Shown piece after piece: positions 1-11,259 of a stretch of DNA of 64,000 nucleotides (the first letter of the stretch is position 1; each line of letters opens with the position of its first letter). Source of the DNA: Pseudomonadales bacterium. Lineage in GTDB: Bacteria > Pseudomonadota > Gammaproteobacteria > Pseudomonadales > Ketobacteraceae. The position numbers were made by a program, and so were the translations under genes. The notes under the pieces were generated by a model. That model was not told the origin of the DNA and made no database searches. It saw only the letters and a list, made by a program, of their open reading frames with translations. The stretch lies in contig NZXG01000050.1 in assembly GCA_002701845.1 (NCBI GenBank), positions 1 through 64,000 of the forward strand, read 5' to 3'.

Positions 1-4
1 TAAT

Positions 5-80
5 TGGCTCCACAGGCAGGGCTCGAACCTGCGACCCAGCGGTTAACAGCCGCTTGCTCTACCAACTGAGCTACTGTGGA
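5..80 (-). tRNA. tRNA-Asn (GTT)
   Basis: The reverse complement folds as a 76-nt tRNA with a 7-bp acceptor stem, TTCGAGC in the T arm and an encoded CCA end. The anticodon stem AGCGG/CCGCT encloses a 7-nt loop with GTT in the anticodon position, giving tRNA-Asn. A good minus-strand promoter lies just upstream. Confidence 0.97.
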
Positions 81-99
81 TCAGCTCTTGAGGACGCGT

Positions 100-128
100 A
101 TGTTACGGACATGATTCCTGTGGGTCAA
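100..128 (-). promoter_or_regulatory. Sigma-70 promoter of tRNA-Asn
   Basis: On the minus strand TTGACC (123-128) and TAACAT (100-105) are separated by exactly 17 bases, and the tRNA 5' end lies about 20 bases downstream. This is seen directly; use as a promoter is inferred. Confidence 0.65.
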
Positions 129-205
129 CTACTTTTTTCTGTCATTCAATCAGACAGTTAGCTGTCAGTAAGCCAGGCCCGGGGGAGTGGGGGCGGGGCA
201 TTCTA

Positions 206-233
206 TTGCATTCGGATTGCAACGCTCTATAGT
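206..233 (+). promoter_or_regulatory. Possible promoter of the aminotransferase gene
   Basis: TTGCAT (206-211) and TATAGT (228-233) are 16 bases apart, about 48 bases upstream of the TTG start. The match is moderate and other placements are possible. Confidence 0.4.
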
Positions 234-280
234 GTCGGATTCGTAGCGTCCTCACTATTGGTATTTCAAGGGGGTACACC

Positions 281-1558
281 TTGTACGTTGACCAGGCTTC
301 TCCGCAAGAACTGCAATCCCAACTGGTGGAACTGGAGCGTCAATACGCCGCGTTCCAGGCGTCGAATCTGAATCTGGACCTGACCCGGGGCAAACCCAGC
401 CCGGCGCAACTGGATCTGTCCAACGGCCTCGACGGCATCCTGGGCGGTGACTACCGGGCGCCGGACGGTACTGACTGCCGCAACTATGGTGGGCTGGACG
501 GCATTGCCGACGCCAAGGCGCTGTTTTCACAGGTGCTGGGGGTAAAGCCGTCGGAAACCCTGATCGGTGGTAATGCCAGTTTGACTCTGATGTTTCAGAA
601 CGTGGCGTTCGCCCATCTGTTCGGGGTACGGGGCCCGGAAACCGCCTGGAGCCGGGAGGGTAAGGTCAAGTTCCTGTGCCCGGTGCCCGGCTATGACCGC
701 CATTTCGGCGTCTGCAAGGAACTGGGTATCGACATGATTCCGGTGGCTATGGATGAGAACGGTCCGGTGATGGATGAGGTGGAGGCCAAGCTGAAGGCCG
801 ACCCGCTGATCAAGGGCATCTGGTGTGTGCCGCGCTTTTCCAACCCCTCCGGTATTGTTTACAGCGATGAAGTGGTGGCGCGCATGGCGCAACTGGCGAA
901 GATCGCCGGTCCCAATTTCCGCATCTTTTGGGATAACGCCTACGCCATCCATGCCCTGCACGATGGCGCGCCGGAGCTGGCCAACCTGATGGACGCCGCC
1001 CGCCGGCAGGGCACCGAGGACTCGGTGCTGATTTTCGGTTCCACCTCCAAAGTCACTTTCGCCGGTTCCGGTTTGGCCTTCCTCGGCACGTCGGAGGAAA
1101 ACCTCAAATATTTCAAACAGCATCTGGGCATGACCACCATCGGCCCGGACAAGGTGAACCAGCTGCGCCATGTGAAATTCTTTGGCGATTACCAGGGCCT
1201 GCTGGCGCATATGAAAAAGCACGCGGAATTGCTGAAGCCGCGCTTCGATGCGGTGCTGGAACACCTGCAGGCGGGTCTGGGGGACTCCGACCTGGGCAGC
1301 TGGACCGTGCCGGAAGGGGGCTATTTTGTTTCCTTCGATGCGCGCCCGGGCCTGGCCCGGGATATTGTCCGGCTGGCCGGTGAGCTGGGGGTAAAACTGA
1401 CCCCGGCGGGGGCCACCTTCCCCTACGGCGATGATCCCCAGGATCGCAATATCCGGTTGGCGCCCAGCTTCCCTTCTCTGGAGGACATCAATCAGACCAT
1501 GGAGGTTTTTGTGGTTTGCGTGAAGCTGGCGGCGGTGCGGCAAAAACTGGGTCAATAA
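281..1558 (+). CDS. PLP-dependent aminotransferase, fold type I (aspartate aminotransferase-like)
   Basis: The 425-residue protein looks like the cytosolic fold-type I aminotransferases annotated as aspartate or MocR-type aminotransferases. Near the N-terminus it has NLDLTRGKPSP, in the middle the PLP-Asp region IFWDNAYAIHAL, and then GSTSKVTFAGSG, whose lysine should form the Schiff base with PLP. Its likely role is transfer of an amino group between an amino acid and a 2-oxo acid; the substrate cannot be read from sequence. The start is TTG at 281, chosen because AAGGGGG (268-274) lies six bases upstream as a strong ribosome binding site; no better ATG is present. It stands alone before manC. 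An aminotransferase of this type next to uvrB is also known in Pseudomonas; here manC sits between them. Confidence 0.85.
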   Translation: MYVDQASPQELQSQLVELERQYAAFQASNLNLDLTRGKPSPAQLDLSNGLDGILGGDYRAPDGTDCRNYGGLDGIADAKALFSQVLGVKPSETLIGGNASLTLMFQNVAFAHLFGVRGPETAWSREGKVKFLCPVPGYDRHFGVCKELGIDMIPVAMDENGPVMDEVEAKLKADPLIKGIWCVPRFSNPSGIVYSDEVVARMAQLAKIAGPNFRIFWDNAYAIHALHDGAPELANLMDAARRQGTEDSVLIFGSTSKVTFAGSGLAFLGTSEENLKYFKQHLGMTTIGPDKVNQLRHVKFFGDYQGLLAHMKKHAELLKPRFDAVLEHLQAGLGDSDLGSWTVPEGGYFVSFDARPGLARDIVRLAGELGVKLTPAGATFPYGDDPQDRNIRLAPSFPSLEDINQTMEVFVVCVKLAAVRQKLGQ

Positions 1559-1682
1559 TACGATTGTGAGCCATTGTGGAAACCCCCGCCCCAGGCTGGT
1601 GCCGTGGGTTTTTCACATATCCGCCGTGGCAACTGTGGTATAGTCCTGATCAATTGATAGCTGGATTTAAGGATCCCTACGC

Positions 1683-3098
1683 ATGATTCCCGTGATATTG
1701 TCCGGCGGCAGTGGTTCCCGTCTGTGGCCGCTTTCCCGCTCCGCGTACCCCAAACAATTCCTGCCTTTGTGCTCCGGTTATTCGCTGGTGCAGGACACCG
1801 TGTTGCGGCTGGCCGACAGCGTGGCCAACGAGCCCCCGATCTTTGTCACCGCCAACGATCAGCGTTTTCTGCTGGCGGATCAGGTACAGGCACTGGGCAT
1901 CGATAATGCCGATATTATTCTGGAACCGGCCCGCCGCAATACCGCCCCCGCTATTGCTTTGGCCTGTCTCGACGCCTGCGAGCGGGCCCCGGACGCCATC
2001 GTGCTGGTGTTACCCTCGGATCACCATATCGAAAACAAAGCGGCATACCAGAGTGTCCTGGCCACTGCCCGGGAGGCGGCCCAGGCCGGTAAACTGGTGA
2101 CCTTTGGCGTTGTGCCCAACAAGCCGGAAACCGGTTATGGCTATATCAAGGCCGCCACTGGTGGCGATCAGGGCTGGTATCCCATGGCCGCCTTCGTGGA
2201 AAAACCCGATCTGGAAACCGCGCAACAATATCTGGACGCCGGCGACTACTACTGGAACAGCGGCATGTTCGCGTTTCGCGCCGGTGTGTATCTGCAGGAG
2301 CTGGAACGTCTGAATCCCGCTATGTATCAGGCGGTAAAAACCGCCTGGGACGGCCGTGCCGAGGATTTGGATTTTATCCGGGTGGGGGAGGAGGCCTTTG
2401 CCGGCTGCCCGGAGGATTCCATTGATTACGCGGTGATGGAAAAAACCGATAAAGCGGTGGTGATTCCCCTGGATTCCGGTTGGTCCGATGTGGGTTCCTG
2501 GCAGTCCCTGTGGGAAGTGCAGGCCAAGGACGAGTGCAATAACGTGCTGGTGGGTGATGTGGTGGCCCAGGACACCCACAACACCATGGTGCATGCCAAC
2601 AGCCGCATGGTGGCCTGTCTGGGGGTGAAGGATCTGGCCATCGTGGAAACCACCGACGCCGTGCTGGTGGCGGACATCAACCAGGTGCAGAAAGTCAAGG
2701 ACATCGTCAAACTGATTGAAGGCAGCGGCCGCAGCGAACACGAATTTCACCGGGAAGTGCATCGTCCCTGGGGCCGCTTTGACTCCGTGGACGGCGGTGA
2801 CCGTTATCAGGTCAAACGCATTACGGTAAAACCCGGTGCCCGCCTGTCCACCCAGTTGCATCATCACCGGGCGGAACACTGGGTGGTGGTGCGGGGCACG
2901 GCAAAAGTGCGGCGCGGCGAGGACTCCATTCTGCTCACCGAAAACCAGTCCGTGTACATTCCCCTGGGGGAGGTGCACTTTCTGGAAAACCCGGGCAAGA
3001 TTCCCCTGGAAATCATCGAAATCCAGACCGGTGCTTATCTGGGTGAGGACGACATCATTCGCCTCAACGACCAGTACGGACGCAGTTCCACAGAATAA
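1683..3098 (+). CDS. manC: Mannose-1-phosphate guanylyltransferase / mannose-6-phosphate isomerase (bifunctional)
   Basis: At 471 residues it has the usual length of type II PMI/GMP enzymes (ManC, AlgA, WbpW). The N-terminal nucleotidyltransferase opens with [19 protein letters not shown], the GTP-binding pyrophosphorylase signature. The C-terminal cupin domain contains [18 protein letters not shown], the metal-binding isomerase region. It should convert mannose-6-phosphate to or from fructose-6-phosphate and make GDP-mannose for polysaccharide or LPS. The ATG at 1683 follows GGATCCCTACGC, a modest ribosome site. Its stop overlaps the uvrB start by one base (TAATG), so the two genes are probably co-transcribed and translationally coupled. 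With the epimerase after uvrB this hints at a small surface-polysaccharide set flanking uvrB. Confidence 0.93.
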   Translation: MIPVILSGGSGSRLWPLSRSAYPKQFLPLCSGYSLVQDTVLRLADSVANEPPIFVTANDQRFLLADQVQALGIDNADIILEPARRNTAPAIALACLDACERAPDAIVLVLPSDHHIENKAAYQSVLATAREAAQAGKLVTFGVVPNKPETGYGYIKAATGGDQGWYPMAAFVEKPDLETAQQYLDAGDYYWNSGMFAFRAGVYLQELERLNPAMYQAVKTAWDGRAEDLDFIRVGEEAFAGCPEDSIDYAVMEKTDKAVVIPLDSGWSDVGSWQSLWEVQAKDECNNVLVGDVVAQDTHNTMVHANSRMVACLGVKDLAIVETTDAVLVADINQVQKVKDIVKLIEGSGRSEHEFHREVHRPWGRFDSVDGGDRYQVKRITVKPGARLSTQLHHHRAEHWVVVRGTAKVRRGEDSILLTENQSVYIPLGEVHFLENPGKIPLEIIEIQTGAYLGEDDIIRLNDQYGRSSTE

Positions 3099-5116
3099 TG
3101 GCGCGCAAGTTTCAGGTACATTCCAAGTATCAGCCAGCCGGAGATCAACCCACGGCCATTACTGAACTGGTGGAGGGGCTCAATGACGGCCTCTCCCATC
3201 AGACTCTGCTGGGTGTGACCGGCTCCGGCAAGACTTTCACCATTGCCAACGTGGTGGAACAGATTCAGCGGCCCACCCTGGTAATGGCCCACAACAAGAC
3301 CCTGGCGGCGCAGTTGTACGGGGAATTCAAAGAATTCTTTCCCAACAACGCGGTGGAGTATTTCGTTTCCTATTACGACTATTACCAGCCGGAAGCCTAT
3401 GTGCCGGCGTCGGACACGTTTATCGAAAAAGATTCCTCCATTAACGAGCACATTGAGCAAATGCGGCTGTCCGCCACTAAGGCGCTGCTGGAGCGGGAAG
3501 ATGTGCTGATCGTGGCTACGGTATCCTGTATTTATGGTCTGGGTGACCCCGGCAGCTATTTGAAAATGGTGCTGCACCTGGATCGCGGTGACCAGATCGA
3601 TCAGCGGCGGATTGTGCGGCGGCTGGCGGAGTTGCAGTACACCCGCAACGATCTGGAATTCCACCGTGCCACCTACCGGGTGCGGGGGGAAGTGATTGAC
3701 GTGTTCCCGGCGGAATCCGAGCGCGAGGCCCTGCGCATCGAGCTGTTTGACGATGAAGTGGAGAATCTGTCGCTGTTTGACCCCCTCACCGGCGAAGTGC
3801 TGCAGCGGGTGCCCCGGTTCACCATTTATCCCAAATCCCATTACGTGACGCCACGGGAAACCGTGCTGGACGCCATCGACAATATCAAACTGGAACTGAA
3901 GGACCGGCTGGAACAGTTTTCCGAGGAGGGTAAACTGCTGGAACATCAGCGTCTCAGTGAGCGCACCCGTTTTGATATCGAAATGATGCAAGAGCTGGGG
4001 TATTGCACCGGCATCGAAAACTATTCCCGGTTTTTGTCCGGTCGTGCTCCCGGCGAGCCACCCCCCACCCTGTTTGAATATCTGCCGGACAACGCCCTGG
4101 TGGTGATCGACGAATCCCATGTCACCGTGCCGCAGGTGGGCGCCATGTCCCGGGGCGACCGCTCCCGCAAGGAGACCCTGGTGCAATACGGCTTTCGTCT
4201 GCCTTCGGCCCTGGACAACCGGCCCCTGAAGTTCGAGGAGTGGGAAGCCCTCTGCCCCCAGACCATTTTCGTGTCCGCCACCCCCGGCCCCTATGAAGCA
4301 GAACACCAGCAGGCCATGGTGGAGCAGATCGTGCGACCCACCGGCCTGGTGGATCCGGAGATCGAGGTGCGCCCGGCCTCCACCCAGGTGGAGGATCTGT
4401 TGTCCCAAATCCACGACCGGGTGAGCCGGGAGGAAAGAGTGCTGGTGACCACGCTCACCAAACGCATGGCCGAAGATCTCACCGATTACCTGACCGAACA
4501 CGGTGTGCGGGTGCGCTATTTACACTCCGATATCGATACCGTGGAGCGGGTGGAGATCATCCGGGACCTGCGCCTGGGTCATTTCGACGTGTTGGTGGGC
4601 ATCAATCTGTTGCGGGAAGGGCTGGACATGCCGGAGGTGTCCCTGGTGGCCATTCTGGACGCCGACAAAGAAGGCTTCCTGCGTTCCGACCGCTCATTGA
4701 TTCAGACCGTGGGGCGGGCGGCCCGTAATCTTAATGGAAAAGCCATACTTTACGGCGATACTGTCACCCAATCCATGCAGCGGGCCATGGACGAAACCGA
4801 ACGCCGGCGGGCCAAACAGGTGGCCTTTAATAAGGAGCATGGTATTACGCCCCAGGGGATCCGCAAATCCGTGGAGGATATTCTGGAAGGAGCCCGGGCG
4901 CCGGGGGGCGGTGGCCGCCGCAACCAGCGCAAGGTGGCGGAGAAGCGGCGGGATTACAGCGCCGATGTGACGGCCATGGAGCCACGTCAGGTCTCGGCGT
5001 TGATCAAGGATCTGGAAGGGCGCATGTTCGAGGCCGCCAAAAACCTGGAGTTCGAGGAAGCGGCCCGGCTGCGGGACGAAGTGCAACAGATCAAGACCCA
5101 GGCGTTCATACAGTAG
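3098..5116 (+). CDS. uvrB: Excinuclease ABC subunit B
   Basis: Full-length UvrB (672 residues), the helicase-like damage-verifying subunit of nucleotide excision repair that loads with UvrA and recruits UvrC. Visible marks are Walker [11 protein letters not shown] near residue 40, the beta-hairpin [12 protein letters not shown] near residue 95 that clamps the damaged strand, the DEAD-box-like region [12 protein letters not shown], the helicase motif VGRAARN, and the C-terminal UVR domain ([20 protein letters not shown]) that binds UvrC. The start ATG shares its A with the manC stop. The downstream epimerase begins 13 bases after the stop, so uvrB sits in the middle of what looks like a manC-uvrB-epimerase transcription unit. 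No LexA box was recognised upstream. Confidence 0.98.
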   Translation: MARKFQVHSKYQPAGDQPTAITELVEGLNDGLSHQTLLGVTGSGKTFTIANVVEQIQRPTLVMAHNKTLAAQLYGEFKEFFPNNAVEYFVSYYDYYQPEAYVPASDTFIEKDSSINEHIEQMRLSATKALLEREDVLIVATVSCIYGLGDPGSYLKMVLHLDRGDQIDQRRIVRRLAELQYTRNDLEFHRATYRVRGEVIDVFPAESEREALRIELFDDEVENLSLFDPLTGEVLQRVPRFTIYPKSHYVTPRETVLDAIDNIKLELKDRLEQFSEEGKLLEHQRLSERTRFDIEMMQELGYCTGIENYSRFLSGRAPGEPPPTLFEYLPDNALVVIDESHVTVPQVGAMSRGDRSRKETLVQYGFRLPSALDNRPLKFEEWEALCPQTIFVSATPGPYEAEHQQAMVEQIVRPTGLVDPEIEVRPASTQVEDLLSQIHDRVSREERVLVTTLTKRMAEDLTDYLTEHGVRVRYLHSDIDTVERVEIIRDLRLGHFDVLVGINLLREGLDMPEVSLVAILDADKEGFLRSDRSLIQTVGRAARNLNGKAILYGDTVTQSMQRAMDETERRRAKQVAFNKEHGITPQGIRKSVEDILEGARAPGGGGRRNQRKVAEKRRDYSADVTAMEPRQVSALIKDLEGRMFEAAKNLEFEEAARLRDEVQQIKTQAFIQ

Positions 5117-5129
5117 GGTAAAAAAACAG

Positions 5130-6137
5130 ATGAAGGTATTGGTCACCGGCGCCGCCGGTTTTATCGGGGCAGCCATGAGCCACCGGCTACTGGACCGGGG
5201 CGACGAGGTGGTGGGGCTGGACAACCTCAACGATTATTACGATGTGAGCCTGAAGCAGGCCCGGCTGGATCGCCTGCAGGACCGGGAAGGTTTCAGCTTC
5301 TACCGCTATGCCCTGGAGCAGCGCGAGGAGCTGACGGAACTGTTTCGTCGGCAGCAGCCCCAGCGGGTGGTGAACATGGCGGCCCAGGCCGGGGTGCGGT
5401 ATTCCATCGAAAATCCTCACGCCTACGTGGATTCCAATCTGGTGGGTTTTATGAACCTGCTGGAGTGCTGCCGCCAGTTCCAGGTGGAGCACCTGGTGTA
5501 TGCCTCCAGCAGCTCAGTGTACGGGGCCAACACCAAAATGCCGTTCTCGGTGGATGACAACGTGGACCACCCCCTGTCCCTTTACGCTGCCACCAAAAAA
5601 GCCAACGAGCTGATGGCCCATACCTACAGCCACCTGTATCAGCTGCCCACCACCGGCTTGCGTTTCTTCACCGTGTACGGGCCCTGGGGGCGGCCGGATA
5701 TGGCCCTGTTCAAGTTCACCCGGGCGATTCTGGAAGGCCGCCCCATTGATGTGTTCAATTACGGTAAGCACCGGCGGGATTTCACCTATATTGATGACAT
5801 TGTCGAGGGCATGTTGCGGACCCTGGACCAGGTGGCCCGGCCCAGCCCGGATTGGAGCGGGGATGCCCCGGAACCGGCCTCCAGCCTGGCCCCCTATCGA
5901 CTTTACAACATCGGCAGTAACCGGCCGGTGGAGCTGCTGCGTTATATCGAGGTGCTGGAGCAGTGCCTGGGGCGCAGCGCCGAGAAGAATCTGCTGCCCA
6001 TGCAGCCGGGGGATGTACCGGATACCTACGCCGATGTGGATGCCCTGGCCCGGGATGTGGGCTATCGACCGGAAACCCCGGTGGAGCAGGGGGTGGCGCG
6101 GTTCGTGGACTGGTACCGGGCCTTCTATCAGGTGTGA
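5130..6137 (+). CDS. NAD-dependent sugar epimerase, UDP-glucuronate 4-epimerase-like
   Basis: This 335-residue extended short-chain dehydrogenase/reductase starts with the Rossmann motif VTGAAGFIG and has SSSSVYG and YAATKKA, giving the Ser and Tyr-x3-Lys catalytic residues. DNLNDYYD after the second strand and the RPDMALFKF region are typical of UDP-glucuronate 4-epimerases (CapI/WbnF type), which interconvert UDP-glucuronate and UDP-galacturonate for capsule or LPS. The exact sugar is an inference. It starts 13 bases after uvrB, with GGGTAAA before the ATG, and is probably in the same unit. tRNA-Val follows with its own promoter, part of which lies just past the stop. Confidence 0.85.
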   Translation: MKVLVTGAAGFIGAAMSHRLLDRGDEVVGLDNLNDYYDVSLKQARLDRLQDREGFSFYRYALEQREELTELFRRQQPQRVVNMAAQAGVRYSIENPHAYVDSNLVGFMNLLECCRQFQVEHLVYASSSSVYGANTKMPFSVDDNVDHPLSLYAATKKANELMAHTYSHLYQLPTTGLRFFTVYGPWGRPDMALFKFTRAILEGRPIDVFNYGKHRRDFTYIDDIVEGMLRTLDQVARPSPDWSGDAPEPASSLAPYRLYNIGSNRPVELLRYIEVLEQCLGRSAEKNLLPMQPGDVPDTYADVDALARDVGYRPETPVEQGVARFVDWYRAFYQV

Positions 6138-6153
6138 TTTTTGCTATCATGAC

Positions 6154-6182
6154 TTGCACTTGGCGGTGGGCAATGGTATTTT
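6154..6182 (+). promoter_or_regulatory. Sigma-70 promoter of tRNA-Val(GAC)
   Basis: TTGCAC (6154-6159) and TATTTT (6177-6182) are spaced by 17 bases, and the tRNA starts 19 bases after the -10 element. Confidence 0.6.
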
Positions 6183-6200
6183 TCCGCGCCTGTATACAGC

Positions 6201-6277
6201 AGGCACGTAGCTCAGTTGGTTAGAGCACCACCTTGACATGGTGGGGGTCGTTGGTTCGAATCCGATCGTGCCTACCA
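6201..6277 (+). tRNA. tRNA-Val (GAC)
   Basis: A 77-nt cloverleaf. Acceptor AGGCACG pairs with CGTGCCT, the anticodon stem CCACC/GGTGG encloses TTGACAT with anticodon GAC, the T arm has GGTTCGAAT, and CCA is encoded. It lies where thrS would be expected, upstream of infC. Confidence 0.97.
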
Positions 6278-6386
6278 AATTTCCCGCTGGGGCCCTCTAA
6301 GTGATTCTGTAGCTTGAGAATTTCCCGTTGCAGCCTTAGAATCCTTAGGCAGGCGAACTTGAGGGTTCCAGCAGCAGATAACCGGA

Positions 6387-6424
6387 ATCAGGCAGCCCGG
6401 CGCCACGGGCTGGCTGATTTTTTT
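6387..6424 (+). terminator. Intrinsic terminator or attenuator in the infC leader
   Basis: ATCAGGCAGCCCG and CGGGCTGGCTGAT form a stem of about 12 bp with one mismatch around a 6-nt loop, followed by seven T (6418-6424). It ends only 26 bases before the infC AUU codon. It may end the tRNA-Val transcript, attenuate the ribosomal-protein operon, or both. Confidence 0.8.
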
Positions 6425-6449
6425 GATTAACGGGCTTGGAGGAATAACT

Positions 6450-6995
6450 ATTAAGCAGCGTAGCAAACGCCCCGTAGCACAGAGCAAAAAGAACCGGATC
6501 AACAACGACATCACCCACAGCGAAGTGCGGTTGATTGGTGAGGACGGCGAGCAGATCGGTATCGTCAGCCTGGATGAGGCGCTGGGCGCTGCCTCCGAGG
6601 TTGATCTGGATCTGGTGGAGATCGCGCCGGATGCCGAGCCGCCCGTGTGCCGGATCATGGACTACGGAAAGCACATCTTCGAAGAGAAGAAACGCCAAGC
6701 TGAAGCCCGGAAGAAGCAAAAACAGACCCAGGTGAAGGAAATCAAGATTCGCCCGGGGACGGAAGAGGGGGACTACCAGGTCAAACTTCGCAACCTGAGA
6801 CGGTTCCTCGAGGATGGCGACAAAACCAAGATCACCTTGCGCTTTCGCGGGCGTGAAATGGCCCACCAGGAGCTGGGTATGGAGATGATGAAGCGCATCG
6901 AATCCGACCTGGACGAACTGGGTGCCGTGGAACAACTGCCCAAAATGGAAGGCCGACAGATGACCATGGTGATTGCGCCGAAAAAGAAAAGGTAA
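6450..6995 (+). CDS. infC: Translation initiation factor IF-3 (AUU start codon)
   Basis: IF-3 binds the 30S subunit, blocks premature 50S joining and proofreads start codons. The protein (181 residues from this start) has the N-domain [20 protein letters not shown], the linker [11 protein letters not shown] and the C-domain [18 protein letters not shown] and [13 protein letters not shown], ending in APKKKR. The start is ATT at 6450, with Shine-Dalgarno GGAGG (6438-6442) seven bases upstream; no ATG, GTG or TTG lies at the right place. An AUU start in infC is the classical basis of IF-3 autoregulation, since IF-3 discriminates against non-standard starts. It heads rpmI-rplT-pheST-ihfA. The usual neighbour thrS is missing; a terminator-like hairpin and tRNA-Val are upstream instead. 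Confidence 0.96.
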   Translation: MKQRSKRPVAQSKKNRINNDITHSEVRLIGEDGEQIGIVSLDEALGAASEVDLDLVEIAPDAEPPVCRIMDYGKHIFEEKKRQAEARKKQKQTQVKEIKIRPGTEEGDYQVKLRNLRRFLEDGDKTKITLRFRGREMAHQELGMEMMKRIESDLDELGAVEQLPKMEGRQMTMVIAPKKKR

Positions 6996-7082
6996 GCCCT
7001 CTGGCCTGCCTTGATTCACCGCGAATGCGCGGGGTTGGCGCCCCGTGATGTTCTTAATTGCTACAATGCGGAGCAAAAAGCT

Positions 7083-7277
7083 ATGCCAAAGATGAAAACC
7101 AACCGTGGCGCCGCCAAGCGTTTTCGAAAAACCGCCCACGGTTTCAAACGTAAGCAAGCCTTCAAACGTCACATTCTGACCAAGAAGAATTCCAAGCGGA
7201 TTCGTCAGTTGCGACCCATGACCATGGTGCACAAGGCCGATGTGGCCCTGGTGGCCAGAATGATGCCTTACGTGTAA
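7083..7277 (+). CDS. rpmI: 50S ribosomal protein L35
   Basis: A 64-residue basic protein beginning [17 protein letters not shown] and ending [10 protein letters not shown], the full length of bacterial L35, a large-subunit protein. The ATG at 7083 is preceded by GGAG (7070-7073). It lies between infC and rplT, the invariant order in this operon. The 87-base gap after infC contains small GC hairpins (CCGCG-AATG-CGCGG and GGGG-TTGGCG-CCCC). In E. coli, L20 represses translation of this operon by binding upstream of rpmI, so these could be part of an L20 site, although the fold was not tested. Confidence 0.97.
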   Translation: MPKMKTNRGAAKRFRKTAHGFKRKQAFKRHILTKKNSKRIRQLRPMTMVHKADVALVARMMPYV

Positions 7278-7307
7278 GGCCCCACCGGGAATTTGGAGGT
7301 TTAAATT

Positions 7308-7667
7308 ATGCCAAGAGTTAAACGTGGGGTCATTGCATCCCGTCGTCACAAGAAAATCCTGAAGCAGGCCAAGGGCTATTACGGCGCCCGCTCGCGGGTA
7401 TTCCGCGTGGCCAATCAGGCCGTCATCAAAGCCGGCCAGTACGCCTACCGCGACCGCCGTCAGCGCAAGCGTCAGTTCCGTCAGCTGTGGATCACCCGCA
7501 TCAACGCGGCGGCCCGCATGAACGGACTTTCCTACAGCCGCTTTATCAGCGGGCTGAAAAAGGCGTCTGTGGAAGTGGACCGGAAAATCCTGGCGGACAT
7601 CGCGGTGCACGATCAGGCGACTTTTGCAGCGTTGGCAGAGAAGGCGAAGGCCAGTCTTTCCAACTAA
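7308..7667 (+). CDS. rplT: 50S ribosomal protein L20
   Basis: A 119-residue L20 with the usual start [18 protein letters not shown] and the basic, helical N-terminal extension [22 protein letters not shown] that threads into 23S rRNA. It is an early assembly protein of the large subunit and, in E. coli, the autogenous repressor of rpmI-rplT. GGAGG lies eight bases upstream of the ATG. A Rho-independent terminator follows 50 bases after the stop, so part of the transcription ends before pheS. Confidence 0.98.
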   Translation: MPRVKRGVIASRRHKKILKQAKGYYGARSRVFRVANQAVIKAGQYAYRDRRQRKRQFRQLWITRINAAARMNGLSYSRFISGLKKASVEVDRKILADIAVHDQATFAALAEKAKASLSN

Positions 7668-7718
7668 GCGTCGCGATCTGTCGCCGTCACATTCAGGTGA
7701 CAAATCAAGCACAGAATA

Positions 7719-7747
7719 GGGGAAGGGCTCAGGCTCTTCCCCTTTTT
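7719..7747 (+). terminator. Intrinsic terminator between rplT and pheS
   Basis: GGGGAAG (7719-7725) pairs with CTTCCCC (7736-7742) and is followed by five T (7743-7747). It resembles the E. coli pheST attenuator in position, but no Phe-rich leader peptide could be found, so it is called a simple or partial terminator. Confidence 0.75.
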
Positions 7748-7769
7748 GTTTATCACTTTCCATTGTTGA

Positions 7770-8810
<1,041 letters not shown>

Positions 8811-8860
8811 CGGCTGCGTCAGCCCCGTTCCCTGCGCAATCAGATTGGAGAGAGACAAAC

Positions 8861-11257
8861 ATGCGTTTCAGCGAAAACTGGCTTCGCGAATGGGTGAACC
8901 CTAAAATCAGCACCGAGGCACTGGTGGCCCAGCTCACCATGGCGGGCCTGGAAGTGGACAGCGTGGAGCCGGTGGCCGGTGCCTTCAGCGGCGTGGTGGT
9001 GGCGGAAATCCTCAGTGCCGAACCTCACCCGGACGCCGGCAAACTGCAGGTCTGCAGCGTGGAGGCGGGGCAGGGTGAACCGCTGCAAATCGTTTGTGGC
9101 GCCCCCAATGCCCGCCCTGGCATCAAGGTGCCCTGCGCCCTGGTGGGCGCCCGCCTGCCTGGGGATTTCAAGATCAAAAAAGCCAAACTCCGGGGGGTGG
9201 AATCCTTCGGTATGCTCTGCGCGGAACAGGAACTGGGCCTGTCAGATGCCTCCGACGGCCTGCTGGAATTGCCCCTGGACGCCCCCGTGGGCGAGGATAT
9301 CCGCCGCTACCTGGGGCTGGACGACAGCGCCATTGAGGTGGATCTGACCCCCAACCGGGGCGATTGCCTGGGCATTGCCGGACTGGCCCGGGAGGTAAGC
9401 GTGCTGAATCGGGCACCCGTGGACCCGGCGCCCTGTACCGAAATGACCCACGCCATCGAGGATCAGTTCCCGGTGGAGATCCAGGCCCGGCAACAGTGCC
9501 CCCGTTATGTGGGGCGGGTGATCCGTGGCGTGGATATGAGTAAGGCCACTCCGGTATGGATGACCGAGCGTCTGCGCCGCAGTGGTATTCGCAGCATTGA
9601 TCCGGTGGTGGACGTCACCAACTATGTGATGCTGGAGCTGGGTCAGCCCATGCATGCGTTCGATCTGGGCCGGTTGCAGGGGGGTATCCGGGTGCGCCTG
9701 GCGGAGGCCGGGGAGGAACTCACACTGCTGGACGGTCAGACCATTCAATTGCAGCCGGACACCCTGGTGATCGCCGATCATGCAGGGCCCCTGGCCATGG
9801 CGGGCATCATGGGCGGTGAACAGTCCGGCGTCAGTGCCGAGACCCGGGATCTGTTTCTGGAAAGCGCCTTCTTCGAGCCCGTGGCCATTGCCGGCAAGGC
9901 CCGCCGCCATGGACTGCACACCGATTCCTCCCACCGCTTCGAACGGGGGGTGGACTTTGAACTGCAGCGCAAAGCCATCGAGCGGGCCACCGCCCTGCTG
10001 CTGGACATCGTCGGCGGTCAGCCCGGGCCGGTGACCGATGTGGTGAGCACCCCGGACCTGCCCCATCTGCCTTCCATCCAGCTGCGGCGGGAACGGATCA
10101 ACCGGATTCTGGGCTGCCACCTGCCGGACGGCGAGGGGGAAAACATCCTGGACCTGCTGGGGATGGACACCGTGGCCACCGACAGCGGCTGGCATATCGT
10201 GCCCCCCAGCCACCGTTTCGACATTCGCCTGGAAGCGGACCTGATCGAGGAACTGGGGCGCGTGTATGGCTACAACCGGCTGCCCACCACCCTGCCCATT
10301 CTGGAAGGGATCACCCCGCCGCAGACGGAAACCCGGGTGCCCGTGGCCCGTTGCAAGCAACTGCTGGTGGATCGGGATTACCAGGAGGTGATCACCTACA
10401 GCTTCGTGGATCGCCAGGCTCTGGAACTGCTGACGCCCGAACAACAGCCGGTGACCCTGGCCAACCCCATCTCCGCCGATATGTCAGAGATGCGCACCAC
10501 TCTGTGGGCGGGCCTGTTAAAGACCGCCGCCTACAACCTCAATCGCCAGCAAAGCCGGGTACGGATCTTCGAAACCGGGCTTACTTTCATCGGCAATGGT
10601 GGCAACGGCGGCAGCGGCGCTGACATCCAGCAGCAGCAACAGATTGCCGGCCTGATCACCGGCCCGGTGGCGGAGGAAAACTGGCACGCCAAGGGCCGCG
10701 CCGCGGATTTCTATGACCTGAAGGGGGACGTGGAAGCCCTGCTGGCTTTGTCGGCAAAACCCGGGGAATATCAGTTCGAACCGGCCCAGCATCCGGCCCT
10801 GCACCCGGGCCAGACCGCGGTGGTGAAACGGGATGGCCAGGCCCTGGGGTATATCGGCGCCCTGCATCCCCGGGTGCAAAAGGCCCTGGATTTGAGTCAA
10901 AAAGTCTACCTATTTGAATTAGGTTTGTCTGAAATCCGCCTGGGAACCTTGGCCCAGTTCAAAGAATTGTCGAAATATCCGGAAGTTAGACGCGATTTTG
11001 CAGTAATAGTTGATGAAAAGATTTCTGCAGAAGCTATACTGAAATCTGTGCGCGAAACAGCCGGTTCGCTGTTGACTGAACTTGTGCTGTTCGATGTGTA
11101 TCAGGGCGATAACCTGGAGCCGGGCAAAAAGAGCATAGCCTTTGGGCTCACCCTGCAGGACTCGTCCCGGACTTTGCAGGATGAAGACATCAATCCATTA
11201 CTGGAGAAGGTGGTCGCCAACCTGAAAGAAACGTTCAATGTCACATTGAGGGAATAA
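8861..11257 (+). CDS. pheT: Phenylalanine-tRNA ligase beta subunit
   Basis: A 798-residue beta subunit with the full domain series: the N-terminal EMAP/OB-fold tRNA-binding domain (residues about 40-150, with [15 protein letters not shown]), the B3/B4 editing domain, B5, the catalytic-like core, and the C-terminal FDX-ACB anticodon-binding domain ([21 protein letters not shown]). It edits Tyr-tRNA-Phe and binds the tRNA. GGAGAG is nine bases before the ATG. ihfA starts two bases after its stop. The base composition becomes more AT-rich over roughly the last 350 bases (from about 10.9 kb) and into ihfA. Confidence 0.98.
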   Translation: MRFSENWLREWVNPKISTEALVAQLTMAGLEVDSVEPVAGAFSGVVVAEILSAEPHPDAGKLQVCSVEAGQGEPLQIVCGAPNARPGIKVPCALVGARLPGDFKIKKAKLRGVESFGMLCAEQELGLSDASDGLLELPLDAPVGEDIRRYLGLDDSAIEVDLTPNRGDCLGIAGLAREVSVLNRAPVDPAPCTEMTHAIEDQFPVEIQARQQCPRYVGRVIRGVDMSKATPVWMTERLRRSGIRSIDPVVDVTNYVMLELGQPMHAFDLGRLQGGIRVRLAEAGEELTLLDGQTIQLQPDTLVIADHAGPLAMAGIMGGEQSGVSAETRDLFLESAFFEPVAIAGKARRHGLHTDSSHRFERGVDFELQRKAIERATALLLDIVGGQPGPVTDVVSTPDLPHLPSIQLRRERINRILGCHLPDGEGENILDLLGMDTVATDSGWHIVPPSHRFDIRLEADLIEELGRVYGYNRLPTTLPILEGITPPQTETRVPVARCKQLLVDRDYQEVITYSFVDRQALELLTPEQQPVTLANPISADMSEMRTTLWAGLLKTAAYNLNRQQSRVRIFETGLTFIGNGGNGGSGADIQQQQQIAGLITGPVAEENWHAKGRAADFYDLKGDVEALLALSAKPGEYQFEPAQHPALHPGQTAVVKRDGQALGYIGALHPRVQKALDLSQKVYLFELGLSEIRLGTLAQFKELSKYPEVRRDFAVIVDEKISAEAILKSVRETAGSLLTELVLFDVYQGDNLEPGKKSIAFGLTLQDSSRTLQDEDINPLLEKVVANLKETFNVTLRE

Positions 11258-11259
11258 GC

